In this document: positions 10,801-21,350 of the stretch, piece by piece | How positions within the stretch are numbered: the first letter of the stretch is position 1 | Layout: the number at the start of each line of letters is the position of its first letter | NCBI GenBank assembly: GCA_018105865.1 | Contig: CM030834.1 | Coordinates: forward strand, 8,704,668-8,768,667 | Length of the DNA: 64,000 bases | Origin: Metaphire vulgaris | Taxonomy: Eukaryota; Annelida; Clitellata; Crassiclitellata; Megascolecidae | Direction of reading: 5' to 3' | Program-made: the position numbers and the translations under genes | The notes under the pieces: model-generated | The model's input: only the letters and a program-made list of their open reading frames with translations | The model's database searches: none | Told to the model about the DNA's origin: nothing

Positions 10801-10832
10801 TGCCGAGGAGGCGCTCCGCCAGGACCCTGCAT
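4573..10832 (-). CDS. SLC16-type monocarboxylate transporter-like, copy A (5 coding exons)
   Basis: Exons read on the minus strand: 10832-10763 (ATG), 9856-9713, 8791-8648, 7433-6354 and 4748-4573 (stop TAG). Each junction is GT-AG with consistent phase, giving about 537 residues. The N-terminus has the MCT signature (PVDHGWAWMVCLGAFG). Exon 4 opens with the second MCT motif (QYFLRRRSLANG, then AAGGSIGT in TM5). A Pro/Ala/Thr-rich cytoplasmic loop at about residues 190-295 separates TM1-6 from TM7-12. The second half contains DLVGRVSGGWFADLG, and the basic tail is RTQAARKEK. MCT-family proteins are plasma-membrane MFS carriers that move monocarboxylates or related small organic acids, often with protons. 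The substrate here cannot be read from sequence. A paralogue lies upstream on the same strand. Confidence 0.88.
4760..4820. repeat. (CA)n microsatellite
   Basis: About 30 CA units. On the transcribed strand it is (TG)n ending about 10 bases before the exon 5 acceptor of MCT copy A. Confidence 0.95.
4864..5055. mobile_element. 192-bp hAT-type MITE, GTGTTTTAT family
   Basis: Inverted ends read GTGTTTTATCCAGACTCC and GTGTTTTATACAGGCC; exact duplication GATCCTAT at 4856-4863 and 5056-5063. A related copy lies at 5363-5530. Confidence 0.75.
5160..5743. repeat. 65-bp inverted repeat with 454-bp spacer
   Basis: Arm 5160-5224 is the reverse complement of arm 5679-5743 with two mismatches. The spacer contains a MITE. 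It lies in intron 4 of MCT copy A, beside the lone hydrolase exon, and could fold in the transcript. Confidence 0.85.
5363..5530. mobile_element. GTGTTTTAT-family MITE (copy 2)
   Basis: Ends CCCAGTGTTTTATAGACTCC and GGCCTGGATAAAACACTG. Nested between the arms of the 65-bp inverted repeat at 5160-5743. The target duplication is not clear. Confidence 0.55.
5815..5963 (-). pseudogene. Lone exon of an arylacetamide-deacetylase-like (AADAC/NCEH1-type) hydrolase
   Basis: The minus strand reads PASFDDCFTAVKHVIDN, then ARSYGFDPKRIAVGGASVGG. In the AADAC/hormone-sensitive-lipase family this segment precedes and includes the nucleophile elbow GxSxG, kept here as GASVG. A possible acceptor (TTCCAG) lies just before it. 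After the elbow a (TGG)n run gives WWWW and the similarity stops. No other exon of this family is seen nearby. The fragment lies inside intron 4 of MCT copy A on the same strand, so it looks like a stray gene fragment. Confidence 0.65.
6187..6327. mobile_element. Short hAT-like MITE next to a splice donor
   Basis: TIRs CAGTGACGTGCAGAG and CAGTAGCGTGCAGAG; imperfect duplication CGAATGCC/CGAGTACC. Its right duplication ends 12 bp from the donor hexamer of MCT copy A exon 4. Confidence 0.6.
6354..7433 (-). CDS. MCT copy A exon 4 (large exon)
   Basis: 1080 nt, open throughout. It encodes TM5-TM6, the variable central loop and TM7-TM11. The loop has a Thr run, a Pro run (PPPPAPPPPPPP) and an Ala run, all coded by simple-sequence DNA. 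It starts after acceptor TTAG at 7434 and ends at donor GTAAGT (6353-6348). The loop differs strongly from that of copy B, while the membrane segments are closely similar. Confidence 0.9.
7843..8052. mobile_element. 210-bp hAT-type MITE, CAGGGCC family (copy 1)
   Basis: Ends CAGGGCCGGATTAAG and CAGGGCCATATTAAG; exact duplication CTCGGATG at 7835-7842 and 8053-8060. Confidence 0.88.
8648..8791 (-). CDS. MCT copy A exon 3
   Basis: 144 nt, phase 1 to phase 1, with donor GTAAGC. It encodes TM3 and TM4 (GSIMMFLGMFLTYFAKNIYV). A short TIR element lies just upstream, at about 8851-9070. Confidence 0.88.
8851..9070. mobile_element. GTGGCGTCGC TIR element
   Basis: The left end GAGTGGCGTCGCGAGGG pairs with the right end AGCGACGCCACTG. 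Two T-tract modules at 8941-8960 and 8991-9010. No clear target duplication. Confidence 0.5.
9274..9480. mobile_element. hAT-type MITE, CAGGGCC family (copy 2)
   Basis: Same family as 7843-8052; exact duplication CATACATA at 9266-9273 and 9481-9488. Lies in intron 2 of MCT copy A. Confidence 0.88.
9713..9856 (-). CDS. MCT copy A exon 2
   Basis: 144 nt, phase 1 to phase 1, with donor GTAAGT. It encodes the rest of TM1, the NFFVNGGLRSMG segment and TM2 (VLAGGFAIF). It aligns residue by residue with copy B exon 2. Confidence 0.88.
10199..10563. mobile_element. Harbinger-type MITE (copy 2)
   Basis: Same TIRs as the copy at 3266 (GGGGCTATCCATTAATTACG), TTA duplication at 10196-10198 and 10564-10566. 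Lies just downstream of MCT copy A exon 1, in intron 1. Confidence 0.8.
10763..10832 (-). CDS. MCT copy A exon 1
   Basis: Starts at ATG 10832-10830 and encodes MQGPGGAPPRHPVDHGWAW and then the start of TM1. The donor is GTCAGT. It ends after the first base of a Gly codon (phase 1). The start is chosen because the matching exon of copy B begins at the same distance from the GWAW motif. Confidence 0.82.
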
Positions 10833-10902
10833 TCTGAAAAAGCAAGAAGAGGACAAAACGATGCTAACTTCGTCGAGTCTCTGATGCTATCTATGCCGGG
10901 AA

Positions 10903-10906
<4 letters not shown>

Positions 10907-10948
<42 letters not shown>
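10907..10948. repeat. (ATA)n microsatellite
   Basis: About 14 units, just upstream of the MCT copy A start codon. Confidence 0.95.
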
Positions 10949-10949
<1 letters not shown>

Positions 10950-11255
10950 TTTTTATTCGTGACAAGCACAGAATCAAATAGTACGCAAGCAAGGAATAAC
11001 ACAAATCAACTGAACGAGACTAAATAAAATAAACTAATAATAAACTAATAAACTAAACTAACTACTAAACTAAATAATGATTGACTCCGACATTAAGGAG
11101 GAGACAACACAGAGATGTGGTGTGATGACATTGAGTGGTTGGCACGAAGGCAGTCTGTCTGCATGCATGAGTTAAGTCGCAGACAGGAATGAAAACGAAC
11201 TGCAAAGAAGGTCTCAGACATTAACTGGCGCTGAAGTTATAGTTACTGATGATGA

Positions 11256-11432
11256 CGGTGATAGTGGTGGTGGTGGCGACGACGTCGACGACGACGACGA
11301 CGATGCTGATGATTGTGATGACGACGACTCTGATGATGATGATGACGACGACGACGATGATGATGATGATAATGATGATTGTGATGCTGATGACGACGAT
11401 GAGGATGATGAAGATGATGACGACGATGATGA
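11256..11432. repeat. Imperfect (GAT/GAC)n tract
   Basis: About 175 bp of GAY triplets with interruptions. Open in several frames only because of the repeat, so not a gene. Confidence 0.9.
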
Positions 11433-12344
11433 TGCAGTACTTTAAGGCACGCAATAAAATCGGCCTTTGGACGTCGATGTCACAAAATAAAGCAGAATTT
11501 ACAATATTGTTGATTCGGTCAATCAGAATTTCAAGCGTTAGTTAACGGCGTTCCCCATATGTCGTCATTGCAGGTTTAGACGCATCGGCGCTAAAAGCGC
11601 ACCGTGAACAGCAGTCTCATATAGCAAACGCTCAACAATCCGCCGCAGTAAATCTGTCTAATAGGCAGTGTCTATGTTATAACGAGAAGGCCATTGCTGT
11701 ACACGGTTTAAAACTCCAATATATAATCTGTCTTATTCTATGTGCTATTCGAGAGTCGCATCAATGACGGGAGACGAATCAGACCAGTGAGGAGGGAAAC
11801 GACTTTAGTTGTTTCATTGTTCTAAGTCGGTTAGTTAAATAACTTGACAGCATGAAACTTTCTCCTTAACTTTCCCCATGCTGCGTAAAGAGTGGACAAG
11901 TAGTCGGGGTGGAGATAGAGTCAGTAGTCAGTGACCGGGAAATTCTTCCTTCCTCCTTACAAGTACCACGCTGTGCGTAGCACTTAACGTTGGTCGAAAC
12001 ATGACGAAATCAGATTGATAGGCCTATCAACTTTACAGTATATCAAGGAAAACGCTCTTCCTATGCACGCAAACCGCGTAATGCAAGGTTAAACGATAAA
12101 GAACAGTGTAGAGCACTGAAACACAGGAATAGAAGCGTGACAGATAACCATAACCGTAGGTGTAACCAGAGGCGTAGCGAGGGGGTGCGGGGGAGGCAGC
12201 CGTCCCCGGGCGCCGAGGTGGGGGCGCCAAAATCGGGTTTTGGGTTAGTAAAATAAATAAGCGACGAACTTTTTTGCTCTTCATGGCTTTTTGGAGGTTG
12301 AGGTTGCCATCAGAGGTACACCTTGCCCTCTGGCGCCAGATACC

Positions 12345-12412
<68 letters not shown>

Positions 12413-12440
12413 CAATCATCAATAATAATAATAATAATAA
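12345..12440. repeat. (AAT)n microsatellite
   Basis: Long, nearly pure AAT array with one interruption near 12412. Confidence 0.95.
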
Positions 12441-12576
12441 GTTTACGCGTATATCAAATGACAGCAGAGACTATTTTAGAAGAGTACGGCTCCCCGAAGT
12501 TAGGAGGCAGATGTGCATGAATCATCAAATATTTCGTCAATGATTTCATAAAACGCCCCTTCCATCCTCATACTCC

Positions 12577-12925
12577 CAGAGGTGTAGCGTCCCAATGGAT
12601 ACTATGGCTCTAGCCATGGGCGGCACACGTGATGGGGGCGGCAAATTTTGTAAGCGACCTTTTTTGTGTTTGTAGGGTTGTTGTGGAGTTTTTGGTGAAG
12701 GCGAAGGGTGCGGAAAATGTAGAAGGGGCGGCAAATTCAATGACGACGACTTGTTTTGCTTGTCGGGTTGTGTCGAGGAGGTTTAGCGAAGGGGCGGCAA
12801 AATTTAGAAGGGGCGGCAAAATCAGCGGCGACGACCTTTTTTTGCTTGTCAGCTATAGTAAGAGCAAATTGGGGCGGCATTTTTTCTAGGAGCCATGGGC
12901 GGCACAAGTGCACGCTACGCCACTG
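12577..12925. mobile_element. 349-bp hAT-type MITE
   Basis: TIRs CAGAGGTGTAGCGT and CAGTGGCGTAGCGT; exact duplication CATACTCC at 12569-12576 and 12926-12933. Several GGGGCGGCAAA units and T-tract modules inside. Confidence 0.85.
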
Positions 12926-13165
12926 CATACTCCTACTCCTTCCCCCACTTCAGGGTCCAGTCTTCACTCATAACAGGCAAAGTCACAAAAACGCTATTAG
13001 GTTATAGCTAAATGACACTTGTGCTGCTAAATTCCCATCACAACAGGACGATTGTCTAAAGCGTACGGTTGGCCTAGATAGCGCCCATCATTTGATATAA
13101 GAAAATCTTTGCACCTGACCTCCTCCCAATTTAACTTTGCAGGTTGAGGCCTGATAAACGATGTA

Positions 13166-13450
13166 ATGCAGGCACGTCGGAACGAATTTTCAACAGGGCT
13201 GCAGATTTCTCAAGATAAAAAACTTGTCACAAGAAAAAATGTTCGCCTCCTAAAAACTCTGACAAGCAAAAAAGGTCGTCGATATCCTCCTAAAAATCTT
13301 GACAAACAAAAAAGAAAGACTAAAAAGGTCGTCAGGTCATCATCTCTCTTTCTTTCTTCTATTTAAAAATCCTCACAAGCAAACAATTAAAAACAGCTTT
13401 ATCTTCCAGGGGTGGGCTGCACTCCCTGATTTTTTCCAGGGGGTGCAGCT
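13166..13450. mobile_element. Inverted copy of the GTGCA-rich element
   Basis: Starts CAGGCACGTCGGAACGAATT and ends CAGGGGGTGCAGCTGCA. It contains TGACAAGCAAAAAAGGTCGTC-type modules in the reverse sense (about 13259-13335). Confidence 0.5.
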
Positions 13451-15169
13451 GCAAAGCAGGAATGGAAGACTGCTACTTACCTGTGTGAAAAAAGGAAACT
13501 GCAATACTTTGGACATAGGCCTATAGCAAGCCAGAGGAACATCATAGAAAAGTCCATAATGCTATGAATTCTGAAAGTACAGAGACACCGAGGAAGGCCA
13601 AAACCTTCCTAGATAAAGAACATCACGGAACGGACTTGTATGACAATACCGGAAGTTTATCGAGCCGCGCAAGTTAACCCATGTCACCATCCAGCGCCAG
13701 CCGCTGCAGCAGTGTGGCAGGGTTCAACGAAGATGATTGTTTGTAGGCCTATTTTAAAACAACCATCTTTTAAATTTGAAACTTTGCTCAAAAAATACAA
13801 TTTGCGGGATGGAAAAATTTTGAAATTTACAGTGTATATACTATCTGTTGACCATGCTCGCCTCACTCACTCGGTCTCACGGAGAGAACTGGACAGGATG
13901 AAAGAATCGAGAAGAGCGTAGATTACCGAACGGAAACGATAATTTGGTAAACAAGATCTTCTTACCGGAGGGTAAGTTAAGTCACAGCTTATCTAAGATT
14001 AACTATCCGTGTTTGCTAACGACAAGAGACGTTCAACGAAGGCCATTGCTACTTCGCGCAGAGCTTGACTAGCTATCAAGCGACGATCTACTACTGTACA
14101 AACACCTTGTCAGGTGAAGTGCATGATTAGTTTTCTTCTGAGTTCGACTTTACGCTGGCTAAACGACCTCACGATTTGCTGTTCGTAAGCAGAATTTAAT
14201 TGTTTTATAAGGACAAGATATATTAATGAACCTAGATCACAGATCGAGGCAAAGATTCAGCCTAATTTTACACAACGCTTTCCATTGTCAGTAGGTTCAA
14301 GTTGATAGTAGCACTTTTTCTTAAATCATGCACTTATTTAGCGCCATCGCTTCAAATTCATAGACTCATAGAGGCAATCGTTTACCGTAAATTATATATT
14401 CTCTAATATTCCCGTTTATCAACAACTCTGTCCGTAGAAGACCACTTTCAAGTCATTTTTTAAAGCTCAGTCGTCTTAATTTATAATTTGAAATCGAATC
14501 TTTTCTGTCGCAAGATTCACTTGCGTATTTTTCTAGCATGCACTTTCAAAATTAATTTTCGGATTTTCTTACCTAGAAAATCCCGACATCTTTTTCTTTC
14601 TATACAAGAATTATCTTACGTTCTTTTCTATAGGTGGTTTTCCGAGTTTCTTACACACAGAAGTCAGTACGCTCCTAAATCGGCTCAGATTAATTAGTAA
14701 CAGATTGGAAATCTAAGCTTTTTTCTGCAAAATATGCCGACGAACTTTCTGTTGCAGAGAAACAGTGCATTGTTTTCTTTAGAGAACTCTTTGCTTCTCA
14801 AACTAGTAGGCCTATGTGGCATTGTCAATCGTGCCAAACTATCAGAACTCTAAGGCGTCCTCGTATTTGACCGACCACTGTTCGACATCAATATCCGTCT
14901 GCTGAGAGAAATTATTTCAGCTTCGTCTGAGTCGACAGCAGTGGCGTTGCAAATCTCACGACTGATCCCAGCCAGGGATATTTTTACACACCCTAACACC
15001 CCCAACACTACCCAATTTGAGGCCGACACCCCCCAATTTCACTTGTTGGATTGCCTTTCTTGCTTGTCAGACTTTTTTGGCAGGGAACCTCGGAATTTAC
15101 CGACAACTCCCAAATTAATATTCCTAGAAATAACCCTGATGCCAGCCCGAATAAAGGGCCCGACCGGAG

Positions 15170-15375
15170 ATGGCCACGGGTCGGGCTAACTTATTGGTTG
15201 GGTTGAGTTGGGCCAGACTTTATCATATTTATGGTGAGTTGGGTCAAAAAATAAGTCATGGTTTAAGAAATTGCAATGTATTACGGTGGGTTGGGTCAAA
15301 TAATCCTATTTCCGGCATGGGCTGAGTTGGGAGATTTGATGGGCTGAGTTCTGAAAAATTGACCCATGAACATAT
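15170..15375. repeat. GGGTT-rich repeat (copy 1)
   Basis: Runs of TTGGGT/GAGTTGGG interleaved with TCATGGTTTAAGAAATTG and AATGTATTACGGTGGGTTGG. Homologous to 22745-22940. Strong G-strand asymmetry on the plus strand. Confidence 0.75.
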
Positions 15376-17345
15376 CTGGGTCCGACCCCGACCACGACCC
15401 CGACCCGGGTCCTCTCGTGGTAACGCCAATAGTAGGCAGCTATACTCCATGCGGTGCACACCAATTTCTAATAATTAATTAGGCTACTTTAAAATGTTGA
15501 CCAACACGTTTACGACTGCGCTGCGCAACTCTGACAATTCTCTGTCCAACTTTGAAAACTTGTAGACCTTAGAAACGAGAAAATTAATCCTACTGAAAAC
15601 AATCATATCTTGCTCACTTCCTCTAGGCTGATGCTTATGCATAGCAAGCGTTTCAAAATTTAATGCTCAGATTTCTATGAGTCATAGATGGGCAACATGT
15701 ATGATATTTAAAACCATCCAAACTTGATATAATCGCGTGGAAACTGCACAATGTACTCGGCTTCTCTTGTCTCATTCTACATGTAGATAGGGAATGATTT
15801 ATTTATTATTGGCCTACCGCTCAGCATAATTCGTCGAATTCTTTGACGCCGACCGACTTAGCATGATTAACCATTTCTATCACCAGAATTATTACGAACT
15901 TGAAACGCGCGATGTTATTATTGCTGCACTTGAAATTCAGGCGCGATGTTAGCCTACGTGTACAGTACTACAGGGTACAATGTTCTTTTACTAACCTTGG
16001 TTCATGCACGACTCAGATTCGTGTTTTATTGCCTGTTTTATTCTAGCTTTATCGATGAGGCAGAAATGGCATTCCTTACCTGTTACTGGTTTCGCAAAGT
16101 TTGGGGTCCTATGACATGCGGCTATAAATAAGGAACCGGTCGGGTAGATCAGATTTACGGGTTTCCAATTAATCCTTTTATGGATCAAAAATTCAAACCC
16201 TACTGACGACGCGAAGCTCAATAGCATTGGCTAAATTCGATCTTCGTCTCTTAAAACGAACGACCGATTTCAAAGTTCATTGAATTGAGCGCGTTTACTC
16301 CCTCCGCATACAGACAATGTTATCAGTTAAAAGTGTCAAGATTGCAGGTAACTGACCAATGACGGTCGTTCTGTGCCGTCATAGGTCTATATCGATCGTT
16401 AGATAAGAAATCTGTGGCCATGTAAGTCAGAGGAAAACCTGATCAAGTACAGTAAATGCGGATATATGCATAAATAACTTTAACATGTGATGTACGCTCA
16501 GCCAAAAAAACGCAAGAGGTGTTATGCCATGTTGTGCTGTATATTTTAAATTGATTTATTTCATTTTGAATATTTCGCCATAGGATTGCTTCATATATAG
16601 ACTGATGCATACTAGTGATGTCTACAAAACATGCTAATGAATTTATTGATTACAGAAATTTTAATAAGGGGGACTACATCTGTTCGCGTGCGCAATGTCC
16701 TACACGAATCTATAAATAAATGCGTAGAATACTCTGTAGCTCCGGTTAATTAGCGGACATCTCTACAGGTGTTCTTGTTTCATGTTTCAAGTGGTCTTTT
16801 TGCTGTACAAAAGTCATCCGTTCAATCGGGATTAAAAGCAACTGAGAACTTACATCGGCGGATGATCAGACTAATCTATTGACCACGGAAAGTAGGCGTC
16901 GAGACCTATACACGGCTTTTATTTATGGTGCACCTCTTCAGAATTAGGCCGAGTTCAAGACAAACCTGGAACGACGGGTCACAGAATTACTACATTCGAT
17001 GAATAATTTAAGCAACATGATCAGTACGCATGAAGCATGCATAGGCGCTCACAGAAATTTTTCCAGGAGGGCAAGACACATTTTAACACAATGAACACGG
17101 TTAATAGTTTAGCAAGGTTTTAAAATTTCAATGTAAAATATTGGTATTTGCATTTTCCAGGGGGCAAGTGCCTCCTCTTGCCCAAATGTGCGGGCGTCCA
17201 TGACATGAAGACTGCATCGCACTATCGTCCATGCTATGTTAGTACAAGGATATAATGAAAGGTGAACTAAAATTCGCAATTTATGGTTTTTTGCTCGGGT
17301 TACAGACCAAACTGATGCACAGATTCTCACGACTGATGTCTTGAA

Positions 17346-17649
17346 CAGCGGCGGTTCTAGTAGGAAAAACCTGGGGTATATGCCCCCTAGTCAGTGACTG
17401 AAAAAGTCTGACGAGCAAAGAAAGGTCGTCTGCTATTATTATCTGAGGGCGAAGGTGAGAGTCGGTAACTACAGCCCCACCACTGCTCTTCAAATTCGTG
17501 TCCCCCTATTGAGTGCCTGCCCCCCCCCAGTGGCCTCTGTTGGGATCCTATACTTAATATTACATATCTAACAACAAATGGTTGGCCCCATGATTAGAAG
17601 TTACCACCCCAACGGCCCACCTACTTGCCAAATCCTGAAGCCGCCACTG
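17346..17649. mobile_element. CAGCGGCGG TIR element ending at a giant (ACT)n tract
   Basis: Starts CAGCGGCGGTTCTAG and ends AAGCCGCCACTG. Its right half matches the element at 30703-30889 (AAATGGTTGGCCCC, CATGATTAGAAGTT). The (ACT)n repeat starts exactly at its right terminus. Confidence 0.65.
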
Positions 17650-17739
<90 letters not shown>

Positions 17740-17821
17740 GCTACTGCTACTACTACTACTACTACTACTACTGCTACTACTACTACTACTACTACTACTA
17801 CTGCTACTACTACTACTACTG

Positions 17822-17890
<69 letters not shown>

Positions 17891-17950
17891 ATAATAATAA
17901 TAATAATAATAATAAAATAATAACAATGATAATAATAATAATAATAATAA
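17648..17950. repeat. (ACT)n then (AAT)n long microsatellite
   Basis: About 240 bp of ACT triplets with scattered GCT variants, passing into AAT. It begins at the end of a TIR element. Confidence 0.95.
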
Positions 17951-18165
17951 TTAAATAATTATAATAATTTATAAAGAACTGATTTAGGGGGCATATCGTT
18001 AGTGAAACGTGTCAACTGTCAACCCCCCTTTCCTAAAGCTATCAAGGTAGACGAGGGGCGAGTCCAGGATTCCGATGTTTTAATTAAGACTCTCCCCCGT
18101 CGTTATGACCTCGTCGGGTGGATCGAGGTCGAGAGTTCGAAACACGCCTATTGACCTAATATCGA

Positions 18166-18457
18166 GAAGTCAAGTCAAAGTCAAAGTCCTTCCCGAGCCA
18201 CAGGCTCATAGGGCGCGCTGATCTCCGTTTCTAGTAGCCCTCAGCCAGGCGTGTGCAAGGCCACGGACACGGGGCTAGTGCATCGCGTAGCGTACCTGTT
18301 TGACTTGTCGCAGCATTTTTAGGGCTGCTTCTCATTTATAACACGCCCCTCTAGCGCAAATAGGCTGAGTCGACCTTAGGGCTCCTCCGGGACGCGAACC
18401 CGCGACCTTCCTGCACCAATATCCAACGCTGTTACCACTCTGCTAACTTCCTGCCCC
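18166..18457 (-). repeat. tRNA-derived SINE
   Basis: The minus strand begins with a tRNA-like head (A box TTAGCAGAGTGGTAA, B box GGTCGCGGGTTCGCGTCCC). A body of about 200 bases follows, ending in a TTTGAC-type short tandem tail (GTCAAGTCAAAGTCAAAGTC on the plus strand). The B box is well kept, so this copy may be fairly young. Confidence 0.75.
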
Positions 18458-20287
18458 GAGAATATCGAGAAGGCTGAACGTTACTTATAAGACGACGCAA
18501 TTCACAGGTTCGATATCGACATGTTACCTGACAGTAAATTCTAAAGATTTCGTTTAAGCGATACTCTACGAGGCGGGCCCACGCAGGTTCTGAAATGCCT
18601 TTCCAAGACCCTCAGGGCCCAAAAAGTCCCGTCTTTCCCGCTTTCGAAGTTTACTTACCTAGGCGCCCGCCCAACCCCCGCGCGACGGCCGACAGACTCG
18701 CCGCGACTCGAGCAAGTCCCCGGAGTAGAGTAAGGCGGGTCCATACCAGGGGTGGTTCCACGTTGGGGATGAGTGGGGATGCATTCCTCCACCAAAAATG
18801 TGTCTTCAATGGAAGATGATCGTCTGAAGTCACGGGCCCTTAGCAAGTGTAAAAAAACTGCAGATGACCTGTTTTACTTGTCAGCCTTTTACAGGGTTTA
18901 CCGGGGCCCCTATACAACGCGCTGAATTCATAGGAAGTTGGTGGGGATGAAAAGAGAAGGAAATAAATCAATAAACTTTGCCGAAAAAAGCTGACAAACG
19001 GGAATTTTCTCTATGTTTACTGCACTTTTACTGAAAAATAGGTTGACAAGCAGAAAAAAGGTCATCCGCAGTTTCCCCGTAGTTTTACTAGACTTTTGCC
19101 CAAAAATAGATTTCAGAAGGGAAAAAAAGTCCGGTGGGGGATGCACCCCCCACTCAGTCCCCCACGTGAAACCCGCCGCTGTATACAGGCCTATTGCTGA
19201 AAATACAAGAGTCTTGATTAAAGTATAGGCCTACTGGTCTAGTTGAGTGCGTTCTGATCGTTGTAAGCTTGGTCTGGTCAACAGTGTTCGCTTTTATAGA
19301 TCAGCGGGGTCAGTCGACTGACTGCACACTCGACGAACAGATAACTTCAAGCTGTCAGAGCAATAACACTGATCACTCGATTCGTTGAAACTTTATAAAC
19401 GTACCTATGGGTAGTTGGCGCCAGAGTTCCGGGCCCCTGTGCAGAATGGCCTACAAGTCATAATTTTTTCTTGACGACCTTTTTTTTTGCTCGTCATTTA
19501 TTATAAATGAACGTACGACCTTTTTTTTTTTGCTCGTCGTCTGCCGTTTATTATTTAGCGCTGGGTACCCCTTTGGCCCCTCTGCTGAACTGACATTTTT
19601 AACCGTTCTTTAGTGTTATTATTCATTTTATTGTTAATTATACATATTCATCATCGGCCCGGGCCCCTAGACCGCCGGGCCCCTGTGCAAGGGCCTGGTT
19701 GGCGCCCATGGCAGGAGATTAGAAAATTAAATTAGCAGGTTAACAAATCTTTAATTAACAAATCATGACATTTTATTGATGCCAGTTTGAAGCTACGAAT
19801 ACTCTTTTCTTGCTTTTACTGATTCGAACTCGTTTATGATGTGCTCGAAGCTAGTTTTCTCAATTTCGTCTCTTTCTGCGCTGATTAGAGTAAGATCGCA
19901 GAGTTTTTGCTCCCTTCCCTTCAATTGAAGCCCAGGATAGTTGCCTATATGCCTTATTATAGATGCTACCCCACTGCCACTGGAACTAGACAATCAGTTA
20001 TCGTTATGAAATTTAAAATGAACAGCAATAGATAGCTTATTATTGGCTGGTTAAGATTTGGAAGGCCTTTATACTGCGCCACATGGTGGAGACAGATCGC
20101 AATTCATGAAATTATCAAGCGGCGCTCTAACATACAAATGGTTCAAAGTCTCTGATTTCACTGTAACTTAAAACTCTTTCAGTGCAGTCTGTGCAAATGG
20201 ATTTGATATATCTTTCGTGCGTTTACGTCCACGACAGCAGGTGGTCGATCTCGTGGAACTCGTGATGAGCAGAGGTCGTCATGAGTT

Positions 20288-20439
20288 TTAGGTCCTCGGC
20301 ACGTCGACCTTCTTCTCTTTCCTAGACTGAAGCGTCTGTACGAATGGAATCAAATAGAAAAGAACGCCACCCACCAACAGCAGCGCTCCGGAGGTTCTCA
20401 GCGCCCAACCGAACGAACCCGAAGCAGTCGCAATGCTAC
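20288..20439 (-). CDS. MCT copy B exon 5
   Basis: Two bases plus 50 codons including the stop. It encodes SIATASGSFGWALRTSG, TM12 and a basic tail (SRKEKKVDVPRT). A possible AATAAA polyadenylation signal (TTTATT on the plus strand) lies near 19771, about 0.5 kb downstream. Confidence 0.82.
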
Positions 20440-20472
20440 CTAATGGCATAACAAAACTCACGCTTATAAATA

Positions 20473-20473
20473 A

Positions 20474-20550
<77 letters not shown>
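20473..20550. repeat. (TA)n(TG)n microsatellite
   Basis: Compound dinucleotide tract about 30 bases above the exon 5 acceptor of MCT copy B. Confidence 0.95.
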
Positions 20551-20551
<1 letters not shown>

Positions 20552-20639
20552 TATTTTTCTATAAGACCCTCGGGAATTATGTACCGAGGCATTATATGTC
20601 TATGCTTATATATATATGCATATGTATGTGTGTATGCAT

Positions 20640-20720
20640 ATGTATGCATATGTATGTATGTATGTATGTATGTAATTATGTATGTATGTATGTATGTATG
20701 TATGTTGTGTATGTAGGTAT
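20640..20720. repeat. (TATG)n microsatellite
   Basis: Tetranucleotide array with interruptions, in intron 4 of MCT copy B. Confidence 0.9.
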
Positions 20721-20997
20721 GTATGTATGATTGAATGCATGTGGGTATTGTACAATTGTACATCTACGTATGTTTTTATGCATGTAAGCATGTATGTATG
20801 TGCGTAGTAGGCTATGTGTTTACTGTAAGCCTATACAGACATACATAAACGTTGTCTAACAAGAATTATATGATCCAATTTATCACTTACGATTCTTCAC
20901 CTAGTCAATGACAACGTGCGTTAACAAACGTGTAATAATAGCAAATTGAATTTATCGGTCTGATAAGGTTATAATATACACTGTAATATTAACTATG

Positions 20998-21124
20998 CAC
21001 TTCTATAGCACCAGTTCTAATACCCAAGGGTATCAATCGATGACACTTCAAATCCGTCCGTAAAAGACTAGGTCATTCCAGAGATCAGTAAGAGGGAAAC
21101 AGCAAGACAGACTATGGAGGATAC
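20998..21124. repeat. Dispersed repeat shared with 36930-37058
   Basis: About 127 bp, including CACTTCTATAGCAC, GAGATCAGTAAGAGGGAAAC and AGCAAGACAGACTATGGAGG, nearly identical at both places. The second copy follows a (TAA)n tract inside the hAT element. Class unknown. Confidence 0.8.
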
Positions 21125-21350
21125 GGAGCGTATAGTTGAATTGATCGATTTTATTAGTTAGTTTTAGCGCTGAATTTTATGTGAAACTGTATCTAAAATG
21201 TCAAAATTCATCTAAAATTGAGCAATGATAAGTTAGTTAATCAGAGGATTTTTTTCCGGCTCTGTAGAAGCGAACATTAATTCTAATCGTCGCCGATATA
21301 AGATCCTATATAGGCCCTAGTTTTAGAAAGAAGGAAAAAAGGTAACTCAC

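Larger units (their letters stand above)
10833..20287. other. Intergenic stretch between the two transporter genes
   Basis: No protein-coding exon recognised in 9.4 kb. It holds microsatellites, the MITE at 12577, the GTGCA-rich copy at 13166, the GGGTT repeat at 15170, the TIR element at 17346 and the tRNA-SINE at 18166. A GGGCCCCTG-rich TIR-like repeat lies at about 19417-19708. The part at about 13.6-17.1 kb looks low in recognisable repeats and may hold regulatory DNA of copy A. Confidence 0.6.

Noticed and set aside
11221..11545. Val/Ile- and Met/Thr-rich frames on both strands
   Set aside because: Translation of the imperfect GAT/GAC triplet array. No splice or family support.
14488..14697. 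69-codon plus-strand frame
   Set aside because: AT-rich, no homology recognised, no splice context.
17578..17958. Long Thr/Tyr-coding frames
   Set aside because: Products of the (ACT)n and (AAT)n microsatellites only.
18595..18846. GC-rich overlapping frames on both strands
   Set aside because: They fall in a repeat-rich patch with T-tract modules nearby, have no family similarity, and the frames contradict each other.
19793..19993. Minus-strand 66-codon reading frame downstream of MCT copy B
   Set aside because: It lies between the copy B stop and a possible poly(A) signal, so it is probably 3' UTR. No known domain.
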